DNA of 64,000 nt, taken from contig OZ014411.1 of assembly GCA_963965975.1 (NCBI GenBank), forward strand, positions 27,886,249 through 27,950,248. The letters run 5' to 3'. This document shows, piece by piece, positions 1-11,907 of the stretch (positions within the stretch are counted from its first letter, which is position 1; every line of letters begins with the position of its first letter). The notes under the pieces were generated by a model, which searched no databases, was not told the origin of the DNA, and saw only the letters and a list, made by a program, of their open reading frames with translations. Origin of the DNA: Xestospongia bergquistia. Lineage: Eukaryota; Porifera; Demospongiae; Haplosclerida; Petrosiidae. The position numbers were made by a program, and so were the translations under genes.

Positions 1-3000
1 TTGATTGACATCTAATATGTTGTCAACGACTTCTAAGAATGTTGTAGTTAACTTTAAAAACAATATAAAAACAGGTACTCTCATGTTGATTAAAAGAATT
101 CCTTACTGTAATATTGCCGGATACACCTTCAGTAGCTGTCACCAGTACACTCACACTTGCTGTTACTTCAGTTGATCCTAAAACATCACTGTTACTTGTA
201 AGATTCTCCAACTGTACTACTCTCTCAGCTACTGGAAGCTAAATAGGTAAATAATAATTACTTTCCTGTATTTACATCCAACAAACTAACATTTCTTAGC
301 TGACATATTTTTCTTGCTAGGTCACTGAAATTACAAGCTGCTATATATCCTTTTGACCATTCAGCACCTCTGGTAAAATCTCCTCCACAATATCGACTAG
401 CTTGTAATATTTGTCCTCCTGAACTACCATTTCCACAAGGACAGCTGACTACAGCTTCTCCTCCAATATTAGTTTCAGGCCAGAAGAGAATAAGTTCAAG
501 ATCTTGCTTGCCAGAATGTGACGGTATTATAGTTTTGTCAGGAGGACACCCATCTTAAAAAATAAAATAATCAAACATAACTTTAAATTTGTTTACCAAA
601 TCTGTCTACTTCAGCTACTGAAATATTGACACCAAGTTGTTTGCCTAGCATAGCAATTTGATGTTGTACTCCATTCCTGAGCTCTTCAGAAGTTTCAGTC
701 TTTGTTATCAAAGTAATAACAATAGGAATAGTATGGACTTGCACAGTATAACTAAATATTGTCTGATATAGTGCATTGTGAAAATTTGAATATACTGACT
801 TCAAGTTGCTAGCATTAAAAATTTCAATGAAGAAAAATGAGGTGTTTGAGACATTGGTCAGTTGACTACCTGTAAGATAATTGTTACTCTAAATAATAAA
901 TAAAGTAATTATAATAATTATTAGTGACACATCAGCTACCTTGTCAATAAAATCAGAGATCCTATCAGATATACTCAAATTACTTCTCTCATAAAAATCA
1001 TCTGGTAGTTTTATTTTAGCTTCATACTGAACAACATCTGTATTAAAATAAATAGAGGACATCGTAAAATAAACATCTTTCATACCTGTGATAGTTAGAA
1101 GTACTCTTGAAGACACCACAAATTCATTTTGTCCATTAATTATACTCCTAGCTTCACAGTGGTAAAATCCTCGATCATTTAGATCCAATTCAGGGAATAA
1201 TAAGACAGAGGGATCAGTATTGTCATTGGGAATTAACTCATCATCTTTATACCATAGAATAGTAGGAATAGGAGACCCAGTAGCTTTACATGTGAGGTTA
1301 GTAGTGGAGTAGAGATTCCCCGAAGTATTTTTAGGAGACTGTGTAATTTGTGGTGGAACTGATACCACTACAACTATATTGAAATATATAAAGTTGATAA
1401 TGAAATAATTCATGACTTGCCTATTTCACAATTGATACCAGTGTATCCATCATAACAATCACATAAATATCCATTACTCAAACTATGACATTTACCATTT
1501 CTACCACATGGAGAACTTATACAATAATTTGTTGGAGGAGCTAAAAAAAATCTTTAATAAACATTCAAAACAGCTAATCTACTTACGTTCTATTACTTGC
1601 AAAGTAAAAGGTGTTGTTAATACAACTATTACATTGGCTTCATTATCAGCTCGACAAGAATACCTTCCATTATCACTTTCTCTCAAGTTTACAATTTCTA
1701 GTATACTTGTATGTTGTAGAACTTCAGGGATAATGTTTGAGCGAAAACCATTGGCTTGCTCTGATGATACAATTTTATATTTATTAGTGTTCAATAAAAG
1801 TTGGCCATTTCTCCTCCATACAATGGTAGGTCGTGGAACACCATCAGCAGTGCAATTAAACACAACATTTTGTCCTTTTATTTTTATTACAGTCCCTCCA
1901 GTATTGTTCCATAAAGCAGCTGTAACTAAAATCATTGAGAATATATCAAATCACTGTACTATAACTTACCATATACATTCAGTACAATTGTTGCTTCATC
2001 CTCACCTGCTTCATTTTGTGCTAACATTTTATACAAACCTCTATGTATTAATTGAACATTGGAGATTGTTAGAGAAAGACGGTCTTCAGAAAGAAACTCA
2101 GAGTTAATGGAATTAAAAGTCTCATTACCCAATGGCTTGACTTGCCATTGTATGTTATATACTTTGACTTTTGGAAAATCATTAGTGATAGTAAATGAAA
2201 TAGTAACAGATTCATTAAGTAATCCAATGACTCTGTTAAATACTGGTCGTACAGTAGGTGGTACTAAAAAAAAGAAAGGATGTCATTTATTATCAAAATA
2301 ATATATAATACCTTGAACTGTTATGAAGGCTTTGTTGTATTCTTGTGATTGAACCAAGTTTGATATACCATTAGATGCACTACAAATATAGTTCCCTTCA
2401 TCTGTTTTTTGTACATCATTTATTTTCAAAGTAGACACAACTGTAGTATCATTGCTAGAACTAGTTGCAGTTATTATGTTGGTCCTATTATCAAGTTGTT
2501 CCTTATCAGCATTGTTCTGATATCTTGACCATGTCACTTGAGGAACAGGTTGACCAGAAAATGTACAAGACAATTGGACAGTGTCTGATTGATTTTTAGT
2601 GATGTTCCAAAAGCCTTTTTCAAGAGATGGAGGACCTAATTCATAATAAATAATAACACTGCTTGTATAACAAAGCTTTAGACTTACTTAAAATGTATAC
2701 CCTTCCAGATGAGATGATGGATTTCACTTCAACTAACTCATTAGTTGCATTACAGTAATATATTCCTGAGTCATTATGAGAAATATGACTCAATATGAGG
2801 TAACTTGTAACTTGATGAGTTGTCACATTATTATTAATAATAGTAATGCCAGAGGAAGATGTGGAAATGTGTTCGTTATTCTTTCTCCAGGACACAGTAG
2901 GTCTAGGAACACCATAAACAGTACAGTTGAGACTCATGTTACCACCAAGAATGCCAAATGTCTTAGTTGATAGAACATTAATAAAAGATGGAGGTACTAT

Positions 3001-4798
3001 AATATATATAGAAAGAGAGAGTTCATAAGTTTTATGCATTTAAAGCTTAGAGTTACCTTGAACTTTTAGCTCAATTGTACCACTCACAGATCTGTATACA
3101 TTAGATGCAGTACAATGATAGTCTCCAGTATCATTGAGATCTACATTCAGTATTGTTAACACTCCATTTGTAATAATATACTTAACAACATTATTTGTTA
3201 TGTTACTACCACGAAATATCCAGTGTACAGTAGGAGGAAGGTTACCATTAGCACTACAGTTTAGAACAGCAGTGTCATCATTCATTACTACTAGTATAGG
3301 CCTTGGATTAATAGTAAGATCTTTAAAACAAAAATAGTAAATAAACAAACATAATAAAGAAAAGAAATAATATTTCCCTAAAACAAGAGGGACCAATAGG
3401 TTGATGGAGTTATATATAACCAATATTTAATAAACAATAATCATTACCAGGTGATGGAGACAGAGATGGAGTTACAACTATAACAATGAAGCATTAAATG
3501 GAATTAAATTAATTAGTATACTTTCTGATGAGGTGGTAGGAAAAACCGTTGTTGGCTTGATATCACTAATACTTGTATACACTCTATCTGTAAAAGAAGA
3601 AAAGACTATATATATACATAAACTCAAGGATTAGTCTATTATCACTTTGAACTGATGACAATGTAACATATGTAGAAGACATTGTTATTGTTGAGCTACC
3701 TTTAATCGATGTAAGTATAAATGAAGTAGCCATTGTCACCTCTTCTGTTTTAACATTTAGTAAAGATGATGGCTCAAATAACAATGACAATGTACCAACA
3801 GTAGTTAGCGAAGAAGACAAGAGAGAAGTTGTTGCTACAGTTGATAGCAAAGTAGATGTAGAATCAACAGTAGTTAGTGAAGAAAATGGCTGTGATGATA
3901 ATATTAAGGTACTGGTATTGTTTGTTGGATTTAATGATTTGGTAGATAATGGAATATATGTTGAAAAGATATTCTCAGTAATAGCTAGAGAAGATGACTC
4001 AGAAGTACTCATGATAATGGCATGTGATGTAGTGGTGGTAGCACTCATTGAAGAAGATGGCTCTGGAGTAGTCATGATAATGGAATGTGATGAAGTGGTA
4101 GTAGTCATTGAAGAAGATGGCTCTGGAGTAGTCATGATAATGGCATGTGATGAAGTGGTAGTAGTAGTCATTGAAGAAGATGGCTCTGGAGTAGTCATGA
4201 TAATGGCATGTGATGAAGTGGTAGTAGTAGTCATTGAAGAAGATGGCTCTGGAGTAGTCATGATAATGGCATGTGATGAAGTGGTAGTAGTCATTGAAGA
4301 AGATGGCTCTGGAGTAGTCATGATAATGGCATGTGATGAAGTGCTAGCACTCATTGAAGAAGATGGTTCTGGAGTAGTCATGATAATGGCATGTGATGAA
4401 GTAGTGGTAGCACTCATTGAAGAAGATGGCTCTGGAGTAGTCATGATATTGGCATGTGATGAAGTGGTAGTAGTCATTGAAGAAGATGGCTCTGGAGTAG
4501 TCATGATAATGGCATGTGATGAAGTGGTAGTAGTAGTCATTGAAGAAGATGGCTCTGGAGTAGTCATGATAATGGCATGTGATGAAGTGGTAGTAGTAGT
4601 CATTGAAGAAGATGGCTCTGGAGTAGTCATGATAATGGCATGTGATGAAGTGGTAGTAGTCATTGAAGAAGATGGCTCTGGAGTAGTCATGATAATGGCA
4701 TGTGATGAAGTGGTAGTAGTCATTGAAGAAGATAGCTCTGGAGTAGTCATGATAATGGCATGTGATGAAGTGGTAGTAGTCATTGAAGAAAATGGCTC
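1..4798 (-). CDS. Adhesion G-protein-coupled receptor, extracellular part (mucin stalk, Ig x5, EGF, Ig, SEA-like, HormR, GAIN start); 3' end off window
   Basis: Multi-exon gene read leftwards. Exons, from 5': Ser/Thr repeat exon from 4,797 (acceptor ..ttttacattag) to about 3,640; short linkers about 3,524-3,588 and 3,450-3,480; Ig1 3,055-3,322 ([17 protein letters not shown]); Ig2 2,700-2,996 ([18 protein letters not shown]); Ig3 2,313-2,640; Ig4 1,969-2,262; Ig5 1,588-1,930 ([17 protein letters not shown]); EGF 1,420-1,540 ([12 protein letters not shown]); Ig6 1,087-1,370; a SEA-like stretch 590-1,040; a hormone-receptor-like domain 300-555 ([22 protein letters not shown]); and 20-240, which resembles the start of a GAIN domain ([16 protein letters not shown]). 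Ig plus HormR plus GAIN is an adhesion-GPCR order; ADGRF5-type receptors also combine SEA and Ig. The autoproteolysis site and 7TM lie beyond base 1, so the GPCR call is inference. The first exon is not certain: the genes at 6.7-8.5 kb could supply it. Confidence 0.72.
4015..4798 (-). repeat. Coding minisatellite, about 13 units of 60-66 bp (mucin-like Ser/Thr stalk)
   Basis: On the minus strand each unit encodes about 20-22 residues of the form [20 protein letters not shown]. Units differ mainly in the number of ACT codons (60, 63 or 66 bp) and in a few substitutions (SATTT, SAST, HANI, HSII). Unit lengths are multiples of three, so the array keeps frame. The Ser/Thr density fits an O-glycosylated stalk in front of the Ig domains. 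A plus-strand frame and a second minus-strand frame are also open through the array, as expected for a stop-free repeat unit. Confidence 0.9.
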
Positions 4799-5365
4799 TA
4801 ATGTAAAAGATAGTGAAGTGCTTATTTAAATGATAATATCCATTGACATTTGTGAACATGGCTTGAGAGAAGTCACTAATAGATTTTATGAGGTAATAGC
4901 AACCATGCATGGGCTAAGTTGCTTGCATGTTTTCAATTCTATAAGCTGTTAATTATCCAAAAGGAAAAAATCATAAGATATTCTAGTTATATGTATTTAA
5001 ACCAACTTGATAATCACCATTTTAAGCACAACTGCAACTGAAGCAATGTAATATAGCTCAGAGGAATTTCCAAGTTGTAAATTATTGAAGAGAAATGAAA
5101 TCTTATCCAGGAGGAACGAAATCATAGAAAATCAAAGTTGTAAGAAAGAAATCATAATTGTATTGCAGGCATGGTACTTTAATACTTGTACAGGTACTTT
5201 AATACTTGTATGTACTTTGAAGTACCTTTAATTCCTTTAATATTATTCATCAAAGTCAATAAAGTTAATCCTACTTGAGTTCATGTTGAGGGTAGTCTTC
5301 AAAGATGATTTAGCTTCATACTTGAGCCCAAGCCTGAAACAATTCCTTTTCAGAGTCATTCAAAC
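4799..5365. other. Non-coding stretch (intron or 5' flank of the GPCR gene)
   Basis: No supported exon. It contains a short direct repeat of a GTACTTTAATACTTGTA-like unit around 5,170-5,225. Confidence 0.5.
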
Positions 5366-6238
5366 TAGTGTTGTTTTAGTAAAATAAAAATAAAAATAAA
5401 CTAAAAAATTTCTTTCATGACCAACTAAAATTAAACTAAAAATTAACATTTCAAGACAACTAAAACTAAATTAAAACTAAAATTTTTAGCTGCAAAAAAC
5501 TAAAATAATACTAAAATTAAAGCTGACATTATGTTATTTTACTAATATTTACTAAAACCACAACTTAGACTGTGAAGTCCTTCTTAAAAAAACAGAAAAT
5601 ATGTGTATCTTTGACCTGTAATTATTCGATTGCCTATTCTTAAATGATTGCAAAATTAAGTGAATCAAGTAAACTAATATTCACTAAAATAGTAAACTAT
5701 ATAAAGCTATTATACTACATTGAAAAAAGCATTTTATCATTTTAACTAAGGTTTTCATTACCATAGTTCCATCAATATATAATAAACCCAATTCTAAGTT
5801 GCTACAAGGTCAATACCACTATAATTCTATTTGTATAAAGCCAACTAGTTACATCTACAACCACATTGCTTTTACACCCACTTTGCTATAGTAACTGATC
5901 ATGACTTCAATTGAACCTATAAGCAGATACTATTTCAAATGAGCTAACCCAGTTAAGTTGAAATAGTATCTGTCTCTCCCTCATAGTTTCATTAATTGGA
6001 CATAAACTACAAAGAGTACTTTTGGCTTCTAGTTACCTTTATACATACTGAGTTAGACCAGTTTTAACTTTGTGAGTACTCAGTATTGACCTTACATCAT
6101 ATTGATAAGATTCTGGTAACGAAGACAATGAGTGAAATGAAAAAATGCTATTTTAAGTGTAATATTAACTTCATCAACTCCTTACTAAAACTAAACTAAA
6201 TTAAACTATAATCCTTTTTCCTTGCCAAAACAACACTA
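5366..6238. mobile_element. Non-autonomous hAT-like DNA transposon (MITE), 873 bp
   Basis: The left end TAGTGTTGTTTTAGTAA (from 5,366) and the right end, read on the other strand, TAGTGTTGTTTTGGCAA (from 6,238) form terminal inverted repeats with two mismatches. The flanks are ATTCAAAC (5,358-5,365) and CTTCAAAC (6,239-6,246), an 8-bp target duplication with one mismatch. An 8-bp duplication and TAGTGTTG-type ends are hAT features. Both subterminal regions (5,380-5,530 and 6,180-6,215) are rich in AACTAAA. No transposase ORF is present, so it would need activity supplied in trans. Confidence 0.75.
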
Positions 6239-6529
6239 CTTCAAACACAGATGATTACTAAGCAGATGATTACTAAGCAAATGATTACTAAGTAGCTCCT
6301 TGTGTCTCCATGGACACAAATCCAGTGAAGTATTAGAATCATAGAAAGTATCCATCTCTTGCAAAACTTACCAAAGAATTTCTTGGAGTACCTTCTTCAT
6401 CTTAACCAATTTTCAGAAAGATATAGACTGAGTGATGATAGATTTAAACAGTTGATGTTTGTAAGATACAATAATGTACCATAATTATGATACTGTTTGA
6501 CATATGGATCTTTTGATCAGTATCTAAGC

Positions 6530-6730
6530 AGTAAGCTATGGAAGCCGAAGGCAGCCATTCATTCCTACTTCGTAATTTCATATTCTGTTTTGCAGTTTTC
6601 CCCAAAAATTCCAACTCCAATTCTATTTTCTATCCTATTTAACAGCTAAAATCCTATACCCCTACCATAACTGGAAACGTGTCGCTTCGCTCCATTCTAA
6701 GAAGACGGCTCGCGGTGCTCGCGCTTCACT
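6530..6730. other. Locally GC-richer patch, possible transposon end
   Basis: The stretch holding CGTGTCGCTTCGCTCC and GGCTCGCGGTGCTCGCGC (about 6,675-6,730) stands out from the AT-rich surroundings. No ORF or RNA gene is recognised. A repeat-derived origin is a guess. Confidence 0.25.
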
Positions 6731-6979
6731 TCATAGCTCTAATGATAATATTGAAGAAGTAATATAAACAATAGATGATAATTTCAACAATTTAGTTGAT
6801 GATGGAATAATATATGCACTAACAAGTGAAGAAGACAACTCTGATGATAATATCAAGGAAGCAGTACTGACAAAAACTAGCAAAGAAGGTATAGTAGAAG
6901 TCCCTAATACAACTGATGTTAAACTAGAGCTTGAATTAATAATTCCTTTCTCAATAACAAAATTCCTTTGACTACTCAA
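6731..6979 (-). CDS. Possible Ser-rich exon (mucin-like)
   Basis: An 82-codon open frame on the minus strand is dominated by Ser, Leu, Ile, Thr and Val (for example SSSLTSVVLGTSTIPSLL). Its composition resembles the non-repetitive end of the mucin exon at 3,640-4,000. It lies between the secreted-domain gene (8,460) and the GPCR stalk, so it could be a linking exon of one long gene. A clear acceptor was not established and it may instead be a decayed duplicate. Confidence 0.3.
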   Translation of the reverse strand: MSSQRNFVIEKGIINSSSSLTSVVLGTSTIPSLLVFVSTASLILSSELSSSLVSAYIIPSSTKLLKLSSIVYITSSILSLEL

Positions 6980-7123
6980 ATAGAGAGTGTGGGCGTATAA
7001 CTTATTAAAATCTTAGTTGTATTCCCATAACTTGTGCTTACTTATATATTAGGTTAGTAGTAACTAACACAAAAGACAAAGTCTATGTAGTAATAAAGAC
7101 AACTTACCAGTACAATTATAGTA

Positions 7124-7320
7124 CCTATATGTCCAGTACCACTACAATGTATGGTATAGGATCAATGTATTATATATGCACCTATATACCTATATGTCCA
7201 GTACCACTACAATGTATGGTATAGGAACAATGTATTATATATGCACCTATATACCTATATGTCCAGTACCACTACAATGTATGGTATAGGAACAATGTAT
7301 TATATATGCATATATCAGGC
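7124..7320. repeat. 65-bp tandem repeat, 3 copies, derived from a decayed EGF exon
   Basis: GTCCAGTACCACTACAATGT recurs at 7,131, 7,196 and 7,261, a period of 65 bp. The sequence from about 7,105 matches the intact EGF exon at 22,159-22,341 (shared CTTACCAGTACAATTA..CCAGTACCACTACAAT), including its splice donor. Here the frame is broken and the terminal part has been tandemly amplified. Confidence 0.8.
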
Positions 7321-7839
7321 ACATATAGCAGTGCCTATGTATGAATGGCCCAGATTATCCATTGAAATTCACTGTCAGAAAACACAATATTAGATTATCT
7401 GAATACTTGTCAGTCTTCCTCCCTAGAATAATGTCCATGTTGTGATGGATTTATAGACTAAAGAAAGCAATGTTTCTAAACATCACAGTAGAAGTTGGTG
7501 AAAATGCTGAATTGTTCATGAAGTAAATGTAGGATGGGTAATATCAGTCCAATATAAACAATGCAAACAAGATAGTAGGGATGCCAATTACATCATCCCC
7601 ACTAATAGTACAGACATGGAAAGCAAAATATGTCAATAGTATATTTTTAGTACTAGTGATATAAAGTATAAAGGTGAATATTTTAAATTACTCTACTTGT
7701 CTCAGCCCACCTGTGGTATTATTTAGGAATGATGTAATTGCTAACCCTACTATCTTGTTTGTATTGTTCTGCCAATCCCTACACTCACATCATTTTTTAG
7801 AAAATATTTTTATTTACTTGCATATATTAGTTTACTTAC

Positions 7840-8460
7840 CACATGTAAAGTTGGTATTAACACTTGTAGCATAGTTAGTTGGACATGATGTAGTGCACAT
7901 ATTATCAAGACCAAAGTAAGGACAACAGATTACAGGATTATTTGATAAACATCTTCCTGATCCATAGTCACAAGCAGAATTACAGGCTATATTAAAAAGA
8001 ATATTTCCAATGTAATTAAATTAAAATTTATTGGTAACTTACACAAACAATGATTTGAATCACCACCAAGAGTGTTTTTTACGCAAGTAAAACAGTCAGT
8101 TCTCAGTGTAGGATTTGATGGAGGAGTATCAAAACCATCATTAGTTACTGCACTCCATTTGCCACTTGAACACTCCATCTGAAAGTGTTGTGTTTGTTGA
8201 GGTTGTCCACTATTAGAAGTGAATGTAGCTATAATAGATACACTACGATAAGTATCTCTAGTTGATCCTTGAGCAAGACAAGTATACTGATGCGATGATA
8301 CAGTAGGATCATATGATCCTCCACAAGTATCAGCATTAAGAAGTAGAACTGTCAACTCCCTCTCTATATCAGCTACTGTAGGGAGAGGACATGATGATTG
8401 ACCAGTAGCTAATGGCAGTATTACTATCAGTACTATTGTTAAGAACAAAGAAATCTTCAT
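7840..8460 (-). CDS. Secreted/surface protein, sponge-type Cys domain, copy 1 (two exons visible)
   Basis: Exon 1 (8,043-8,460) starts MKISLFLTIVLIVILPLATG, a clear signal peptide. About 115 residues of an unrecognised domain follow, with cysteines in SSCPLPT, HQYTCLAQGS, MECSSGKW and DCFTCV. Exon 2 (7,840-7,986) is a Cys-rich EGF-like module (ACDYGSGRC..PVICCPYFG..TTSCPTNY) ending at donor G|GTAAGT. The reading frame is kept across the T|GTAAGT..AG|CC junction. The paralogue at 22.2-23.0 kb continues into an EGF exon. The corresponding exon here (about 7,105) is decayed, so this copy is truncated, or spliced onward to exons such as 6,731-6,979. Function unknown. Confidence 0.65.
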
Positions 8461-9939
8461 TTTTTTGTCACTCTGCTAGAACGAAAAGCAGAAATCCTCA
8501 CTACCAAGTTATTATTATTAATAAACACATTAAATAGTTATTAATAGTTATTAATATAAAACTGCTGATACAGCAAGTAGGTGTGACATGCAGAAATTAT
8601 CATTAATTCATAGCTAACTGAGAAACTGCATGGAACAAAATGATAAATTTAAGAAAAACACAGAACTTTCAATATGACAATACTACCTTAGAAACTGATC
8701 ATAATGTGAAATTAGATAATTTTTTGGGTTGATTTTGTTCCTCTTTTCTTTGTAGTTTTTCCTTTTGCTTCATATCATAAGGAAAGAACTTAATAAAGGT
8801 TGTTTCAGATACAAAAACAGTTTCAATCTCCTGAACTCTGTCTCTACAATCAAGATATTTATAGAAGAACTCGGAGACTTTTGTTTATATAAGATAGAAG
8901 AGTTTAGTATGCTGTTGTCATAATTGGATTTTCATTAATTTCAGTTCATTGTGTTGATTTCATTTCCATTATGATTTCCTCTTTTCAGGTAACCATTATG
9001 GATTGGTCTGGCGAAGTTGCTACAGCACATGCAAATTTGTATTATGATAGCATTGCTAGATCAATGTACTCCATCCTAATAAATTCAATTGATGACTATT
9101 AACTGCAATAACAGGATGTAGTGACTGTATTTAGTAGGAAAGAAAGAGAGAAGACCTCTGTACCAAATATCTTATTGGCGCAGACACTATGTCAATTAAC
9201 ATTCAACATCCTGACCTTCTACAAAGCCTTTTCTGGAAGCAATTGGACTGACTGCAGCATTTAGTAATATCAGTAGTTTCAAATCATATGAATGTTAGTC
9301 AATAATTATGAAGTCTGTTTACCACATTTCCAACACAGAGCTGGCTTTGATTTCTTGATATGCTGAGCCTACTTCTTGTATGGGAAGACTCAGTGATCTT
9401 GAGGTCTATAAGATGAGAAATAGTTTTATCAGACTGTGAAATTGCTAAACAAACACTAAACTAACAAATGCAAAACAATTAATTACTATAAAAGTAATAG
9501 TTTTGTTGTTTATACAAATAGATGCTGTAAAAGTAATAAAAAGTAAAAGAAATAACATAAACATTGCTGTCAAGAGGTATAGCAACAATTATTTTTCATA
9601 CTTCTGGTTCGCAAAAAAAATCAAACTAAACTTTTTACTAAAAAATTGTAAGCAATAGATAATGTTAAGAGTTAATACAAGTCAGGTTCAGTTACATGCA
9701 TAATGTTATACTTTGTTTTCTTCTTGTCCTTATTGTCCAACAATTGTCAAAATGACAGACACTTTACTTGTGTAGACATAAATTAAAAAATAATGAATAA
9801 TAATAAATAATAAAGTAAAATAGCTGCACCAATATAAAATAATTAATTAGATTCAAAATTATTGTGTATTCTCTACTTTTATAATTCATTTTCTAATGAA
9901 CAATGATGCATTGTTGTATGAACTAATGATTTGTCTTAC
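8461..9939. repeat. 5' flank of copy 1; diverged duplicate of 15.24-17.28 kb
   Basis: No exon supported. Recognisable blocks recur further right: 8,467-8,640 matches 15,240-15,430; 8,700-8,780 matches 15,450-15,545; 9,355-9,450 matches 15,715-15,800; 9,460-9,560 matches 17,090-17,180. A second promoter-side block was therefore once duplicated, then lost its gene. Confidence 0.55.
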
Positions 9940-10210
9940 TAAGTATATCAGTTGAAGTAGGTATTGTATAGCAACTTATATTAGCTATATCACTACAACA
10001 ATCATTCCATTTGTGACAATGTTCATCACAATAACATTCTTTATTGGAACATACAGGTGATACTGACCAATCACAACATCCAGCATAATCAAGATTAAGT
10101 GCCAGACATAAACCTAAAATAAACATATGAACAACTTGATTTAATGTGTACCACTTATTTACCAGCTGGAGTAACAGTTGGTGTAATTGATGGTTTGATT
10201 GTTGTGTTTT
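9940..10210 (-). CDS. Linker + somatomedin-B exon pair, copy 3
   Basis: The somatomedin-B exon (9,940-10,113) encodes CYCDEHCHKWNDCCSDI, matching the SMB signature CxCDxxC....DCCxD. It has acceptor TTTAG|GTTTATG and donor CTTA|GTAAG. A Pro/Thr linker exon (ends 10,163 at donor G|GTAAAT) precedes it. In the two other copies the linker has an acceptor (..TAG|A.ACAACAAT); here the base context is CATCAAAAACACAAC and no acceptor is seen, so this copy may be skipped or dead. SMB modules usually mediate binding to other extracellular proteins. It lies between integrin copy 1 and the 8,460 gene. Confidence 0.6.
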
Positions 10211-11907
10211 TGATGCCAGGTTGCCCATTAGTTTAAACCATGTGTTATGAATTATGAATCTATATATATATACTAATGTATCATTTTATTTTATTATTAT
10301 ATGTTTCAATTTTAAAGTGATGTATGAAATGTCATTGTCAATGCACACAGTAAGTAGTTAAAAATTAGTACCGTATATCATAAGTGCTATAACAATAGGT
10401 ATATGTTCTATTCTTTATGCTAGCTCTCCAAATAAATTTCAAAATTCAATTAACCACTATGTGGTTACACAGATTAAATGTATGTAACAAATTATTTGAT
10501 GGAAACTGAAAGTGAACATTATACCATTTTCATTTCTACTGTACTATCAATGACTAAACAATTAAGAAATTTAAACTAACCAATTAATTTTACAGTGAAT
10601 TAATGTATACTAATGAAGGGTACAATACGTTTATGTCTGACAATGCTGTGTAAGGGACCATATTTAACAATAATCACAAAGACCAATATATAGCTGTATG
10701 CATAATATGATCATGTAGAGCTCCTGGTCAGTGTTGTTCAAATTTTCCATAAGAATTCCCATGGAATCCCAATGTCCCATGTCAGATCATTCTATATGAT
10801 ATGCGACTGTTAGACTACAGACAGCATAGTAACTTTCTATACGTATCCTGAACACTAAACTCTAAATTCTAAACATGGAACTGTGGAATTATGTGACAGT
10901 GGGATTATAGACAGTCCTATAGAATCCTATAGGCATCCTAGAGGTATATATTCTGGTTACAAACCTTGACATTTGTATGTTAACACTAGACCAACTACAC
11001 TAGTGTACATGCATTAATTGAGGGAAATATTATCCAATTAAGAACATAAAGTTGAGTGGTATCATCATAGTAATGTAACATCTGGTACTTGTATACTGCA
11101 GCTTGTTAAATGTAAAGTTGATACACAGTAAAAACTGATTGGTTGATTTAACTGATATAAAGTTATACAGATTGTATAATGCAAACTGTTTACAGAATGT
11201 TAGAACTAATGACAATTTTTCAAAAGAAATAAAAAGATTTTCATTTGATAAACAATCAACTTATAGGACAATAGTAATGAAAACAATATTATATACTTGT
11301 AGCTAACTGAAATAAACATGTAACAAATTGAAAGTAAACACATATTATATTACTTACAGTTTGACACACACAACCAATCCAACTATATATTAGTTTTAAT
11401 AAACAAACCAGCCAGGTTTTAGAGTGTAACATTATGAATACTACTACTATAGCATAATAGGATGTTATTGATTATATAGTTATAAATGGCATATCAAAAA
11501 TAACATCTGATGTGTGTAGCATCTGGTATGCCTCTTATATTATTAACTATACTATATATATATAACCTGTATGTCAATCAATATATCAGATGTTTCAAGA
11601 CATCTGATATTCTAATATATAGAATATAATATTGTATAGATACACAATAAAAGTTAATATGTTATTTTAGAAAATAATTTGTAGCTTACATTGGTAGAAC
11701 ACTTTGGAATCCAAATTTTTATTTAGCAAATTACTTAATATATATTTTGCTGCTTTATAATAATACAAACTATCAACAAATTATATAATGAGAAATTTAT
11801 ATAATATCCTGCATTCCATAGTAACCCACTCATGTCAACTAAAAATTAATTAATAGATGAAAAATTTTTATACCTTAGAGAAGATTATCAACTTCACTCT
11901 ATCCTAA
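10211..11907. other. Intergenic or intronic AT-rich DNA
   Basis: No gene recognised. At 10,727-10,960 there is a stretch beginning CAGTGTTGTTCAAATTTTCC with degenerate repeats of GGAATCCC/CCTATAG. It may be a transposon remnant, but no matching inverted end was found. Just before the integrin start there is a TATA-like TTTTTATACC (about 11,865). Confidence 0.4.

Noticed and set aside
3918..4829. 303-codon plus-strand ORF of Glu/Val/Met repeats
   Set aside because: Antisense shadow of the mucin-like minisatellite. No start context, signal or flanking exons.
4344..4910. 188-codon minus-strand ORF rich in Tyr/His/Phe
   Set aside because: Alternate frame of the same 60-66-bp repeat; the Ser/Thr frame continues into the Ig exons with proper splice sites.
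7131..7320. CRISPR-like spaced repeat
   Set aside because: The 65-bp units are contiguous tandem copies without variable spacers, derived from an EGF exon, in a eukaryotic context.
10727..10960. Second hAT-like element starting CAGTGTTGTT
   Set aside because: No matching inverted end or target duplication could be found.
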